Shown piece after piece: positions 11,480 to 21,786 of a DNA stretch of 64,000 bases. The stretch lies in the NCBI RefSeq assembly GCF_933775445.1, contig NC_065878.1:11481395-11545394 (forward strand). The letters run 5' to 3'. Source of the stretch: Argentina anserina (Eukaryota > Streptophyta > Magnoliopsida > Rosales > Rosaceae). The notes beneath the pieces were generated by a model. The model had not been told where the DNA came from, did no database searches, and saw only the letters and a list, made by a program, of their open reading frames with translations. How positions within the stretch are numbered: position 1 is the stretch's first letter; the number at the start of each line of letters is the position of its first letter. Position numbers and translations under genes: made by a program.

Positions 11480-12299
11480 TATAGTTTATGACTAACAACT
11501 CGAGACCTAAGTTAGAAATTACCGTTTGGAGGATGTGGAAAATTTGATCGAGGATTTTGTGTAGCATATGAAAATACTCTACTATCATGAGCAGTGCCTT
11601 CCCACCCTGCACATACAAATGTTAATTGCATGTCAAAGTTGCATACAACCATCACATTTTGGGTGGGTGACCCTTTCCTACCAATATATGGCACTACATC
11701 TTTTGGAGACACCACAACTTGCACATGAACCCCATCAATTGCCCCAATTCAGTCCTACAAATTTGTAGTAGTATGTTATCTTGATTTCAACAAATATATA
11801 TGAATAATAAAGTGACAAGTATTAGATAAAACAATATACATACCTTAATATGAGGCATGTACCTTCCATCACTCTCAATCTCTTTCGGAGTACTCCTAAA
11901 TTCGGGATCCAATGGTTTTATAAGCTCCTTCGCTATATTATAGAATATATCCAGCATTATACCAAAATATCTGCTCACTGTCTCTCCGGAACGTTGAAAA
12001 CGTTCTTGTGTGTGTCTATTTGTCTCACCACCTCCCAAAATATAAAGAAACATTGCTAAAGTTTCAGCTGTGTCAATGTGCTTTGAACCCTTGAACACCT
12101 TTTCAACATCTTTCAATAGCATATAAAAGCATGACTTCTCCATCCTAAATACATTATAACATTTTGTTTCATTGCCTTCTAACACTTCTAATAACCAAAT
12201 GTACCCTGTGTGAGAGCTTGTCATACATGGAGTTTTCATAATATATTTTTCGATATACACTTGCATAAGGTGACCGGCTACACATATAATTTGATCCAT
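11013..12299 (-). pseudogene. Harbinger DDE transposase (HARBI1-like), broken
   Basis: Three exons with GT-AG borders: 12299-11844, 11754-11523 and 11425-11013. Exon 1 has the N-terminal region (ETNRHTQERFQRSGETVSRY). Exon 2 starts the catalytic core with GAIDGVHVQVVV (first Asp) and carries GTAHDSRVF. Exon 3 gives YYLVDAGYP and, after a frameshift, HSSLRSIIEHTFGV (Glu). It ends with an IHNYIRR block and an acidic tail. Breaks are a TGA replacing the Cys expected before IGAIDG, a frameshift near 11310-11330 and a TGA after FGV. A solo LTR lies immediately upstream of the first codon used here, so any upstream exon or promoter is displaced. In this family the protein cuts and pastes the element with its Myb-like partner; this copy cannot. 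Confidence 0.8.
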
Positions 12300-12302
12300 C
12301 TC

Positions 12303-13874
12303 TGATAGGAGCACTTTGTGCGACGTTCTTAACATGGTTTTACCTCAATTTGTACTTTGCTTAGCCCTTATTGTTGTACTATTGAGTTATTGAGTCGTAG
12401 TAAGAGTCTTGAGCGGTATTGAATGCATTTTTGTGCTTACATGAGTTAAAATGCATAATTAGTTTAGAGTCCTAGTTTGACTAGGAATCCTTGTTAGGTT
12501 TTGAAACTAATTATCTCTTACTTATGATTTTATTTTCTTATTTTCAGATTGGATTAAAGAGATAATTAAAAAACAAAAGATGGAGCCAAGTCATGCAACA
12601 ATTAAATAGAAGATGATCATTAAAGGCATAAAACATGGCATGTTTTAGGGAATAAAACATGGCATGTTTTAGGGATTAAAGCATGGCATGTTTTAGGGAT
12701 TAAAGCATGGCATGTTTTAGGGAATAAAACTTTCCATGATTTAAGGGATTAAAGCATGGCATTATTATAGGAAGAAAGAAGCAATTTCAAACCCTCTATC
12801 TTTCCTCTATATATACATGGCTTCACCTCTCAAATATCATCACTTCTCATTAGCATTCAAGAGCCAAAACTCTACCAAAACACCACCATAAACTTCCCTC
12901 ACAAATTAGCCAAGCCGTCCACCCCAAAACCATCATCATCTCCACCGAGTTTCACCATTGAAGACACACCTCCAAGGTTCCTACAACGTGTGATTCTCGC
13001 AACTCATCTCCATGGCTTCGTCTATTTGTGTTAATCTACAATTCTTTGTCTATGAAGATTGTAAGTTGTTGTTTATGTGAAAATATTGGTTTTGTATTTG
13101 TTTTCAAATTTTCAGATTGTATTTGATATTTTTTTGAGACTATGTCGAATCTATGTTCTTATAATTAATGAGTTTGTATTTCTATTGTTGTGTTCTAATC
13201 ATCTTTCTCATACTTTTAGATAATTTTCAGATATGTGCATATGAATTTAGTGGTTGGATGCAATCCCTAAGATTGTGTTTGAGTGTTAGATTCATCAACC
13301 ATATTGACACAAATCGAATCATGCCCTAAGTAGGTTCGGTTTGTGTTGATTAAAAGTGGTAAAAATTCTGAAAATTTGCATGTGAAACCATGGTGGGTGA
13401 CGCCACACATGAAACATATCTCCAGCAAAGATTTGATGCTTAAATGTAATCTTGTTTGATTTCTACTCTAAGTGTTATTGAATTTAATTGCATGCAAATT
13501 TAGATTAGGCCATAAGTCAATCTAAATGTTAATTGAAATCTTGCATGATTAGATGATCCCCTAAGGCTCTAATTGTATTGGTGTCTAAAAAGTATGTAAT
13601 TGGTCGAATTAGAATGCATGATAGGTTCGAACTTGTAATTATGTGGTGTAATGATAAATTTGGTTTAAGTTTGTTAAAGAGAAGTCGATCATGTAAATAG
13701 TAATTTAGGTTTTATTTTAGTAGTTAATAATCAATCTCAAACCCCCAATTATTTGTTAACACTAAAAGTTTAGAGTTCCCTTCAATTCCCCAGAAAGAAC
13801 GATCCCTGCTTATTTTATACTAACGATGATGTTTTACAGGGTTTATTATAGACGTTTTAACCAACGCTTTATCA
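12303..13874 (+). mobile_element. Solo LTR, 1572 bp, TSD ATCTC
   Basis: Begins TGATAGGAGC and ends GCTTTATCA, flanked by ATCTC on both sides (12298-12302 and 13875-13879), so TG...CA ends with a perfect 5-bp duplication. The ends match the LTRs at 40274-42231 and, inverted, 43221-45028. No internal domain is present, so it is a solo LTR left by LTR-LTR recombination. It sits at the 5' edge of the recognisable Harbinger transposase coding region, dating it after that element. Confidence 0.85.
12627..12770 (+). repeat. 24-bp tandem repeat, ~6 units, inside the solo LTR
   Basis: Units of the form AAACATGGCATGTTTTAGGG plus a 4-nt linker (ATA- or TTA-type). The first four are nearly identical; the last two are diverged. 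The core AACATGGCATGTT is nearly palindromic. A related but differently arranged array occurs in the copy at 44341-44458. Confidence 0.85.
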
Positions 13875-14244
13875 ATCTCCTACTCCTCTGCAGAACTGTC
13901 TATCATATAACAAATCTGCAATGACATTAACAAAAACATATATAATCAATATCTTTAACATAAGCCAATATATCAACAAAAAACAATAATAAATAAATAA
14001 CCTCAATAAAAACAAAAAACAATAATCAGTAAACAATGAATCAAGTTTATTTAGAAGCACAACCTCATTAAAAACATGAGGGAAGTACCATAGTAAACAA
14101 ATCATGTTTATTTGAAAGCACAATCTCAATAAAAAAAAGTACCATGAATAAACAAATAAAGGGAAGTACCATCAGCAAACAGAACCAATTCTACAAGGTC
14201 TTTGTTACCCTAGTCTTTGTTTAACTAATGAAATACAACAATTT

Positions 14245-15300
14245 TCAGATTACAAATGAAGGGTCGGCCTTCTTTTTATTAAGAAGCAAAAACTGAAGCT
14301 TAAGATCTGAATCTGTCATCACAGAGAACATCTCTCTCTTCTCTTGGGAGCAAAACAGCTCCGTTGCAAACCACCACAAAGGGGTACCATTTTCAGTTCC
14401 GGGTAAAGTTGCGACTACTCGCATCACCTCTTGAATACTAGTCCCTTGAGAACTTGTATGGACTGATGTCGCAGTACTCCTACTCTCAACTACTTCAATA
14501 AGACGATCAATTTGCTTAGATAATTTTGCTACACCTCCCACCCTTCCTTTCTTCCCCTCTTTAAAAACTCCTTTATCTTTTTTAGCCTTGGTTGGCCTCT
14601 CCACAGTTTTTCTTTTTTTTTCCTTAGCTTCAGTATTTTGCTCGGGCTCAAGTTCCATATCATCATTGACTGAAATTATATCATCAGAATCCTCAACCAC
14701 CTCTGCAACATCAATAGTAGCTGATGGAATCATGACATAATGACCTAGAGGTGTGCAACCCTTGGACATTTTATCATAAAGTTCCATCATTTCAGGGCTA
14801 ATTCCTCCATCACAAAATTTTATGTATTGTGAATTTTTCTGCAATTTAAAAATGAAATCATCCATGTCATAATATAGACACAAAGTAATGAACATTATAA
14901 AATCATGCTTAGATAAAAATAACCCAAGATACAACCAGAAGTTTAAAACACACCTCTTTTGACCACCATTCTGGAGTCACATCAATAGTCTTCTTAGAGG
15001 GATCCCAGCCAATGCCAGTTTCCTTTTGCATTAGTGTGTTCCACAATTTATAGTCATTCTTAAGCAAATCCCACTTGTTTTTCAATTGTTTTTTTTATCA
15101 TAATCCCTCCCGGTTATCTCCTTAAAGGCTTTGACAACATTTTCCCATCCGGTTTTATCTAAATGTGTACCAGGCCGGTTTCCCTTGTCCACTTCCTTAG
15201 CAGCTAAAGAACAAAATATATGTACTATATCATCAGGCCATGTAGCCTTTGGTTTTCCATTTCCATCGATTTCAGATGTGGTGGATTTCTTCTTCCCCAT
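14245..15300 (-). CDS. Harbinger Myb/SANT-like DNA-binding protein (ORF1)
   Basis: Exon 1 is 15300-14954 and exon 2 is 14838-14245, with donor GAG|GTGTGT and acceptor GCAG|AAAAAT. The N-terminus MGKKKSTTSEIDGNGKPK is followed by a Myb/SANT-like domain with the spaced tryptophans ATWPDD, KTGWENV, KNKWDLL and LWNTLM. After the splice come CDGGISPEMMELYDKM, an acidic stretch, a Lys-rich basic block (PTKAKKDKGVFKEG) and a C-terminal helix region. This is the usual layout of the plant PIF/Harbinger partner that binds subterminal DNA. A run of eight A near 15090 puts the two halves of the Myb domain out of frame by one or two bases, so this copy is either a pseudogene or carries a homopolymer sequencing error. 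Confidence 0.75.
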
Positions 15301-16641
15301 CTAAGGATAAGACATGCTTAGTTCTCTCATTTTATAATCCACTCAGTTGTTTAAATAAAATGCAAATCAAATGACACAAGAGTATCTACACTAGAATAAC
15401 AAAAAATGGAGAACCAACAAAGTGTCACTCCCGTTCATGATTCATCAAGTAAATAATTATATGATAATTGATGAGATCTTTAATCCATAATCTTAACTTG
15501 TTGATCATATGTTACTTTCAAAATGCAATTAATTTTAGCAAGGTTGTCAAATTTTAGCAAGGTTGGCAAACATGGAGTAATGATAGATAAATAGAAAATG
15601 GTGATGATGTATATTAGTTTTTTTGTATGGCGGGGTTGTTTTTTGAAAATTGAAATCAAGAAAGACGCATGCAAAAACCTAATGGTGGTGTCCTCTACAA
15701 AAACCTAATGATGGTGTCCTCTGCGTACAAAAGGAAAAATCATAACACATGATTCGATTATGAGAAATAGGTCAAGCATGGGGCTACCCTCAGGTATTAT
15801 GTTCTCCCTTCATGAATCAAGACATCAAGTAAACAATTATCTCAAAATAAAAGTGGGAAAAAAGAAACATCGATGAATGCAGAAATAATTAACTCCAGAG
15901 ATTAAAATAAGCATTTCACTCATATATGAAAAAAAAACCCACAACAAATCAGCCGAAAAATGGTAAGAAGAATACCTACAAGCAAGTGTTGATTTCAAGA
16001 GAAGGTTATGATTCGAAGGTGATTACAAGGGGCCTTGCGCCAAAACTTCTTGGAGAAGAAGAAGCTTCGAACTAGTTCTTGTCTCTGGGGTGTTCAACAT
16101 AAAGGAAGAGACGAATCAGATATGTGGAAAATGAGATTTGTGGAGAATGAAGAGCAAAATGGAGAAGAAGAAAAAGTGTGCGGCGTTATTTAAGGTAGGG
16201 TTTTAATGACATGTGATATTTATGAAAAACTGAGGATAAAATGGGCTATTTGTAAAATTTCATTTAAAAATATTGTAGCTCCGTGTTTTGCTCCGTGTTT
16301 TTGCTAAAAGCTATTTTCAAAAGCCATATTCCACTAACTTTTCAATTTTGGTTGTTGTGAAAATCAAACCGGGTCAAAAGTAGCTTTATAAAAGCTTACC
16401 AAACACTATCAATTATATTCAAAAGCTAAAGCATGCACAAAAGCAGCCATAAAAGCCGTGCCAAACTGACACTAAGCCATTAGATTGGCTTTTGATCGAA
16501 TTGAATTCTATGGTCCTGATTAAGCCATCAAATTGGGCCCCACAATAATTTTGGGTTGGCGCTAATGTGTCATGGGAAAGCCTGGGTTATCAAATATTAA
16601 AACCTGGGTTATACCCATGACCCATGGGGAAGATCCATATT

Positions 16642-17324
16642 AACAAATGTTGATGCAACCCTCATCTTCCATGGTTCGCCAATAACTTCTCAAGTTATTA
16701 TCCAAGCTAATGTTACCATAGGTATTACTTACCGAAATACTAACAGGAGAAACCCCCATCTTTCCCTTGTTGTCCAAAATCTCATCAAATGGATTCCCCC
16801 AGCTCCAAATTGGGGCATAAGCTCAACTTTGATGGTGCAATCTCTTCCACAACTGCAATGTTATTCGTGACTCTTCTGGACGGCCCATAACTTTTGGTGC
16901 TCAAAACATCCATACTTCTTCAGTTCTAATTGTTGAAAGTTGCGCGCTCAAAGATGGACTACTAGCTTCAATTGAGCTCAACATTCAATCCCTTGAAATT
17001 GAAGGTGATTATACCTTTATCATCATTTGTTACTCTGGTGACACCTCTCCTCCTTGGTTAATTAAGTAAATCATTAGAGATATTAAAACTCTCATTGGAA
17101 GCATCACATAAATCAAGATCTCTCATGTTTATAGAGAAGCGAACTTCCTTGCGGATGCAATTGCAAATTTAGGACTCTCTTTGATGTCTCCTACTCGATG
17201 GAATGACATTCCCTTCCATTCAAGTCAACTTAGCTCTTCACCTTGATTCTTCTACTGTTGGGCACTCTAGTGGTGGCTCTTTGTAATTTCATTTTCTATT
17301 TAAAAAAAAAAACAAAAACAAAAA
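16642..17324 (+). mobile_element. 5'-truncated LINE with RNase H and poly(A), 22-bp TSD
   Basis: ACCCATGGGGAAGATCCATA (16620-16641 with two more bases) and ACCCATGGTGAAGATGGATA (17325-17346) flank the segment, differing at three positions, a long duplication typical of target-primed integration. The right end is an A-rich tail (AAAAAAAAAAACAAAAAC). Inside, a frameshifted RNase H (RVT_3) domain is readable on the plus strand at about 16795-17200: KLNFDGAISS, LLASIELNIQSLEIEGD, WLIK and HVYREANFLADAIANLG. Stops show it is dead. It inserted into sequence right of the Harbinger element. Confidence 0.75.
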
Positions 17325-17422
17325 ACCCATGGTGAAGATGGATATTTTTGGGCTGGGTTATCAGGTGACGTGGACATCGACCTGAGTTAACATTTTCACA
17401 ACGAGTGGGCTTACTCTAAGAG

Positions 17423-18474
17423 TAATGTTAAATGAAATTTTAAAGTCATATATATATTATATATATATATATATAATGCATGATACAGAGCTAGTGATGA
17501 AGACTTCATATGTATGATAACCTGGCTTATGTTTTAATACAGATGCAACTAGCTAGCTCGAAAAAGGCACATGCATTTTTCATTAATTTGCATGAATGTT
17601 ACATATTCTTTTTATGGATTAGCGATCACTGATCGACGATACCAACACACATAGTTATTCCTCTTATTGCGCCAATTAATGTAATATAGTATAAGACTAA
17701 GGACGTACGTTACCCCCAAGAGGAGATCGAGATCAAGTCTTACTTCATCATGCATATATTCTTGACAAAATAAGAACTTGTGGTGTATTACTAATTGCTT
17801 CAACCACACGTCAATGCGTTCCTTGAGCCAGGAGCTATCTATTAATTTATGCACGACATGTGGCTTGGAATAATATCACCTGCAATACATATGCGACTGC
17901 CAGCACCACTTATTATGACCATATGATCATCATACATGAAATGCCCTAGATACCCAGGCAGATCGACATGGGGTCAATCTAATCCACGTTTCAACATCAG
18001 TATAATCCATGTGGTTCATAGTTCATACACATGCATATCTTACCCTACGTATCAGCGAAATCAAGTCGAAAGCGCGCGATTCCAAGTTACTCATCAATTA
18101 TCATCATGATCGAAGATGGACCTGGTCGACAATCTGATGGCAACTCGCAGTACAGTTTGATCAAATGCCCCAACAAAAGGGCTACGTCTCGACTCCATAT
18201 ATATATAGTAACTATGAGCTAATCCAAAGGATGCTTCCCCATTCGTGCTGAGTAGTTTAGAATTCTCAATCAGAACATGAAAGGGGTGAGTAATATTGAA
18301 GGTGCGGGACTGCTGCAGATACATCTGCTATCTCGATGAAGCTTGGCTAGAAGAATAGAAGTCAAATAGTTCCAAGCGAGAGAGTTAGGCAGAGATAATA
18401 AAAGGGAACAAGTTGCCAGAACGTTAACCACACTCAAGTGTTTCCCAAAAGAAAGACACATTGGCAGCACTCTT
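17423..18474. other. Intergenic, nothing recognised
   Basis: Contains (TA)n at about 17447-17476 and GATC-rich sequence. Short minus-strand frames (17612-17854, 18094-18324, 18270-18470) have no domain-like features. The last could be a 3' exon of the frame at 18475-19062, but no conserved motif supports it. Confidence 0.4.
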
Positions 18475-19062
18475 TTAAATTCTTATGGTGAGCCCTAAAG
18501 AAATCAAACCATGAATCAGATCACCCGGGACCGCCCTAAGATTTCCACCATATTCGCTTTCATACTCGGGCAATTCTACAGTCTGGTTGGCGCAGACATT
18601 CTTCAGTGCCATACATAGTTTCATTGGCACATCCAACTCAAGTGTCTTCTTTTCTTTGCAATAATGGTATGATATGTGGTGGCAATAGTTATAGCGTGCA
18701 TGGAGAGGGATAGTCGAATCCATAACATCTGATAGTACTCTATTGAACATCTGGTGGTTGGCGCAGACATTCTTCAGTGCCATACATAGTTTCATTGGCA
18801 CATCCAACTCAAGTGTCTTCTTTTCTTTGCAATAATGGTATGATATGTGGTGCCAATAGTTATAGCGTGCATGGAGAGGGATAGTCGAATCCATAACATC
18901 TGATAGTACTCTATTGAATATTGATTGAAGAAAGAATGCAGTCGCGTTCAAATTATGTCGGTTGAGCACTAAATTGATCTCCTTTAATTTTTTACAGATA
19001 ACTTGAGTTGCAAGAGGTTCTACATCGTGATGAAACTGAGCAGATAAGTAAATGAACTCCAA
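18475..19062 (-). CDS. Unrecognised 195-aa frame with in-frame tandem duplication
   Basis: One open frame of 195 codons starting MEFIYLSAQFHHDVEP and ending LIHGLISLGLTIRI. A 57-residue block beginning FNRVLSDVMDSTIPL and ending KNVCAN occurs twice in a row because of a 171-bp DNA duplication; the two DNA copies differ at only one or two positions. Residue composition (Cys, His, Tyr, mixed charges, predicted helix) looks protein-like, and the frame stays open through a duplication divisible by three. I cannot assign a family. No signal peptide or membrane segment is evident. It may be an exon of a larger gene, a retained pseudogene exon or a chance frame; no splice partners are convincing. 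Confidence 0.4.
   Translation of the reverse strand: MEFIYLSAQFHHDVEPLATQVICKKLKEINLVLNRHNLNATAFFLQSIFNRVLSDVMDSTIPLHARYNYWHHISYHYCKEKKTLELDVPMKLCMALKNVCANHQMFNRVLSDVMDSTIPLHARYNYCHHISYHYCKEKKTLELDVPMKLCMALKNVCANQTVELPEYESEYGGNLRAVPGDLIHGLISLGLTIRI
18584..18920. repeat. 171-bp direct tandem duplication
   Basis: TGGTTGGCGCAGACATTCTT starts at 18584 and again at 18755, and the copies then match through ACTCTATTGAA at about 18918. One visible substitution is GTGGTGGCAATAG versus GTGGTGCCAATAG. The near-identity implies a recent event. Confidence 0.92.
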
Positions 19063-19736
19063 GTAGGTAAGTTCTATAACATATCATCGAATAACTTACT
19101 GGCGAACTCAACAATGAAATACCTATAGAGCGGTAGGGAAATCGAGCAGGAGAGTTCTTCGCGTAACGTTATTGAACCTGTACGAAGCCAATGAGATATT
19201 GGCTAATGTTTTGTGTCCAACTTAACTAGCTAGCTACCTTATATAATATATGCATGAAATGGTTTCAAGGGTCTGCTGGTTTTTTTTCTTTCCTGTGACT
19301 GTAGGCATATCATTTTTACAACACCAACTTTACAAAATATATGGCTAGTAGATTGATGCGGAACAAGAGAATTTCTACGAAAAACTTAGTTTTTTTTTTT
19401 GGATGGGGAAGCGAAACAATTAGTAATTAATATCAACGAAGTGCTTTTATTCACAGTTTTCCTAGCTTCAAATGAAAGTAAATACTGTAACGATGAAATG
19501 CTTCGAGCAACGGTCCGCAATTAATCTCTTCTTAATTCTAAGTAACTAGATCATTCCTGTGAATGGAATTTTAGTCCTTGAATGGAAAATTGTGACACTG
19601 AATTAATTTATACTGATGTCGCTATTAGATGTGAACTTTGAGTAGCCAAATGCATACAAAGCGTGATGAAACACGATCGATTAAAATTATCTCTTCAATC
19701 CTCTTTCTTTTATAATATAAAATAATTGATAAAATA
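19063..19736. other. Intergenic, nothing recognised
   Basis: AT-rich with homopolymer T runs. No frame or repeat is supported. Confidence 0.4.
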
Positions 19737-20384
19737 CTTGTAACACCTTATACTTTACACTTAAAACTGTTTTGTCTTTTGACTTTCAAATTAAATTGGT
19801 ATATCCTTAAACTCACATATCGTTAAAAAACATTTGTTAAATTTTTAAAATTGCTGAAATACCCCCAATTGAAATCAATTTATTTTCTTTTCTAATTCTT
19901 TAGCTTTTTCTTCTCTTTTTTTGTTTGTTTTGTTTTCCTTAATCTATTTTTGGTGAATCAAATTTAAATTATAACAATGTTATCGATCCACACAAAATGT
20001 CACACTTATATGTATATATATATATATATATATGACAAATATAAAATGCTATCAAAATGAAAGTATGCATAAAAGTGTTAGAGAAAAAATAAAAGTCAAA
20101 TTTTTCAATAGTGCTTCATCAGGAAAAAAATCCACCCAATGCCAACCTATAGAAAGAAAAAGTATGCACAAAAGTGTTATAGAAAAAATAAGGAAAAATA
20201 AAGTTGATTTTTAATGGGGATATTTTGGTCATTTTAGCATCAAATGTTTGACATGTTAATAAGATAACGGATTAATTGACGACAAATTTGCCGATGACAT
20301 AAAACTTCGATGAAATACTAATTAAATTTGAAATCCAATGGGCAAAACTATTTTTAAGTATAAAGAATAAAGTGTCAACAATTA
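19737..20384. mobile_element. MITE-like element, ~650 bp, ~38-bp TIRs
   Basis: The left end TTGTAACACC...TTACACTTAAAACTGTTTTG (19738-19775) matches the right end read inward, TTGTTGACAC...TATACTTAAAAATAGTTTTG (20384-20346), at most positions. Inside are two copies of AGTATGCATAAAAGTGTTA-like sequence (about 20061 and 20161) followed by GAGAAAAAATA or TAGAAAAAATA. No transposase and no clear target duplication. Confidence 0.55.
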
Positions 20385-21404
20385 TTTAATCCAAAAACAT
20401 TTAAGTAATGTTTGCTAAATTAACGCACAAAAGCTGCTGGCTCCATTGCAATTTCGATTTAAAAATCACTTATGCCTCTATCACTAAATTGAACATCAAC
20501 TGAAAAGACACAAAGTAAGAAAATCAAATGGGAAAAGCCACTCAATGTTGGAAAGATCCGTTTTTGTTGACAAATTTTTGTTTCTCTCCCCCCTTTCTTG
20601 TGCTCTTTTGAAGATTAATTTGGGAGTGGAACTCACTAATAAAACAGGTAGATACATATTAAAAAACACTAATGACGTTTGTTTTGAAGAGCTGTTCGAC
20701 TATAAACTATAGTCTCTTAGAACTTATCTTCCTGACAATTAGTTTATCTATTTTATTTCATTCAAGAACTCATCGCTTGCATGGTCACAGACATGTTATG
20801 AACTCGCACTTCTGGAATTGCAAGTAATACCCGGACATTACTTACCCGAAATCTTACACAACAGAGCATGATACAACATAGATGTGTACGTGACAATTCT
20901 CACACACTTCAGATATATTTAAAAATCAAGTGAAGAAGTAAGCGAAGAAAGAGTTCACAATATATACACATTAGGCTCCATACTTTGAAGGGCATGATTA
21001 TTCTTTTCTAACAACCCTCTAGTCCCAAAATGAAGGGGACGTCCGTACAGAGAGCCAGCAATATTTTCCATTTATAGGACTGAAAAGAGCAGCGGGACCC
21101 CGAAAACGGAAAGTCGTGATTAGATAATAGAGCTAGTCTGTTTGCTGGTACACCATCCATCATCAGATTTTGACCCGATTGCTGTGAATTATGGTCCATC
21201 AAGTTTCACTATCAAACTGGGCCGAAGGTCCACATTGCATGTGATTCACACTTTCACAGCCCAATGGTGGGTCTCCACTAGATTTCACTGAGGTGGGCAC
21301 TGTACCCCCAGATTCTGCGTACAACTTGCAGTGTGGAAATTCCCCGTCCATTTAAGTAAATCCATATAGAAAAATATATGAGAAGGTAAGCACCACTCAC
21401 CTAC
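20385..21404. other. Intergenic, nothing recognised
   Basis: No domain-like frame. A 64-codon minus-strand frame at 21008-21202 has ordinary composition only. Confidence 0.4.
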
Positions 21405-21786
21405 GAGAAATTTTTCAGTTATCTCGGAAAATCATGTGACAATATCTAGTGGTCCTCATTTTTATTCATAATTTGACACACAAGATTTAATTAGAAAATT
21501 CATATTTAAGCTACACCAAACACTCTAATACTCTAAACCCTAAACTCTAAAATCCTATATCCCTACACTCTACACTCTAATAACCTAAATACTAAACCCT
21601 AAACCTAAACTCTAACTCGAAATCATAGTTCAAAATCATCAATACCTATGAAAGTCATTTCACAAATAATAAAAATATATAGTTATAATGTTGGTGTAAT
21701 AAATCCACATATCAAAATATAACAAGTGAGAAGTACCTCTGGACATTGCCACGTAGTCCTCTGAGAGTATTAAAAAAAATTTCCTC
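21405..21786. mobile_element. MITE with degenerate telomere-like core, 382 bp
   Basis: The left arm 21405-21463 (GAGAAATTTTTCAGTTATCT onward) and the right arm read inward from 21786 (GAGGAAATTTTTTTTAATAC onward) align over about 55-60 bp with several mismatches and small indels. Both contain a TGACAATATCTAG-like or TGGCAATGTCCAG-like block followed by AGTGGTCCTCA or GAGGTACTTCTCA. The centre, 21523-21620, is a run of CTAAACCCTAAACTCTAAA-like units, i.e. degenerate CCCTAAA telomere motif. No exact target duplication found. Confidence 0.6.

Larger units (their letters stand above)
10529..16472 (-). mobile_element. PIF/Harbinger transposon with both genes, TSD TAA
   Basis: Termini are GGCCCAGTTTGGTACAG at the left and GTGTCAGTTTGGCACGG read inward from the right, flanked by TAA at 10526-10528 and 16473-16475, the 3-bp TWA duplication of PIF/Harbinger. 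Inside, on the minus strand, are a Myb/SANT-like DNA-binding ORF (15300-14245) and a DDE_Tnp_4 transposase (12299-11013), the two genes of autonomous members. The element spans 5944 bp, of which 1577 bp is an inserted solo LTR plus its duplicated site, so the original was about 4.37 kb. Subterminal GTGAGTAAAATGACTTTTGA is repeated in tandem near the left end. Confidence 0.85.
10151..17422. mobile_element. Possible outer TIR element enclosing the nested cluster
   Basis: AGGAGCAAGTTCACTTGTTG at the left (near 10151) and AGAGTAAGCCCACTCGTTG read inward from the right end (near 17422) are similar, followed on both sides by a TTA-x-x-x-x-GGTC-ATG stretch with small indels. This suggests one old non-autonomous element split by the PIF/Harbinger element and the LINE copy inside it. 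No target duplication was identified, so the outer boundary is tentative. Confidence 0.35.
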
